This document shows positions 20,418 to 20,705 of a stretch of 20,705 nt of DNA, in pieces. Under the pieces are notes generated by a model. The model was not told the DNA's origin and did not search any database. It saw nothing but the letters and a program-made list of their open reading frames with translations. Numbering within the stretch: position 1 is the stretch's first letter; every line of letters starts with the position of its first letter. Made by a program: the position numbers and the translations under genes. Source of the DNA: a virus; the IMG/VR virus record IMGVR_UViG_3300033388_001715, positions 1 through 20,705 of that record, one strand, 5' to 3'.

Positions 20418-20705
20418 ATGGGTGCAGCAGCAATACCACTGGCACTAGCTGGCGCAAGCGTTGCGGGTTCAGTTTATTCAGCAAAGAAACAAAGTGACGC
20501 AGCAAAGAAGCAGCAGGCAAGCCTAGAGAAATCACAATCTCAATCAAGGGCTGATGCCGAGCGTGGCAAGTTGGAGCTTCGCGAAATGTACGGCGATGCA
20601 TTGTGGACAATTGAAGCAATGACGCCTGAAATAATAGCCCAGTTACAAAACGGCCAGTTGACAACAGAATCTTATTTGCAAAACTATACCAGCGAAGCAA
20701 ATAGA
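20418..20705 (+). CDS. Start of a DNA-ejection protein (P22 gp7-like position), cut by window end
   Basis: ATG 20418 has AAGAGGG (20405-20411) upstream, and the frame is open through the last base (96 codons visible). The N-terminus is Ala/Gly-rich (MGAAAIPLALAGASVAGSVY), followed by a charged coiled helix (AKKQSDAAKKQQASLEKSQS, then RADAERGKLELREMYGD). This is common in internal virion proteins injected with the DNA. P22 has gp7, gp20 and gp16 here; gp7 is cleaved near its N-terminus. The assignment rests on position, composition and the hydrophobic N-terminal segment. Confidence 0.65.
   Translation, partial: MGAAAIPLALAGASVAGSVYSAKKQSDAAKKQQASLEKSQSQSRADAERGKLELREMYGDALWTIEAMTPEIIAQLQNGQLTTESYLQNYTSEANR

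Noticed and set aside
20413-20700. 95-residue reverse-strand frame at the window end
   Set aside because: It is antisense to the ejection-protein gene, which has a good start and a sensible protein composition.

Overview
The window is a stretch of a double-stranded DNA tailed-phage genome. Every convincing gene is on the plus strand. The morphogenesis genes follow the order of phage P22 (a short-tailed podovirus): terminase, portal, scaffold, coat, gp4-like adaptor, gp10-like stabilisation protein, a gene at the gp14 position, then an ejection-protein gene cut by the window end. The DNA is AT-rich, and the gene style (many tiny, tightly overlapping ORFs) suggests a phage of a moderately low-GC, probably marine, gammaproteobacterium. 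The host is an inference. No integrase, repressor, replication gene, tRNA or CRISPR array is visible.

Layout. Bases 1-457 hold the end of an unknown gene and a 37-codon gene lying between two imperfect palindromes of very similar architecture (147-216 and 388-442), which resemble integron attC sites. Bases 458-3461 hold a run of small unknown genes. Four successive junctions share an 8-bp start/stop overlap of form ATGANTAA, and later ones share 4-bp ATGA or GTGA overlaps. One of these genes (2031-2320) is split by a frame change. Bases 3465-5380 are a lysis-type block: a lysozyme-like protein, a 27-residue one-helix membrane peptide, a 3TM-type holin, a 17-residue basic peptide, a four-helix membrane protein and a coiled-coil/one-helix protein, with a possible extra gene overlapping the last two. 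Bases 5380-8180 carry virion or receptor-type proteins, including a 561-residue SGNH-hydrolase/esterase with an N-terminal LamG-like domain and a 23-residue-repeat protein.

Bases 8180-15267 are the packaging and head module: large terminase, portal, a small helical protein, a GroES-like co-chaperonin, scaffold, an unknown protein, a decoration-like protein and the major capsid protein. A strong intrinsic terminator follows the capsid gene. Bases 15321-20705 continue with two virion-type proteins (one likely a spike or fibre), a 25-residue micro-ORF, an unknown 87-residue protein carrying a strong RNA hairpin in its coding region, the gp4-like and gp10-like tail-connector proteins, an 84-residue protein, an acetyltransferase-like protein at the P22 gp14 position and the start of an ejection protein.

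Almost all genes touch or overlap, so expression is probably as a few long transcripts with translational coupling. The lysis block and the esterase sit upstream of the terminase rather than after the tail genes, and no small terminase subunit could be identified.
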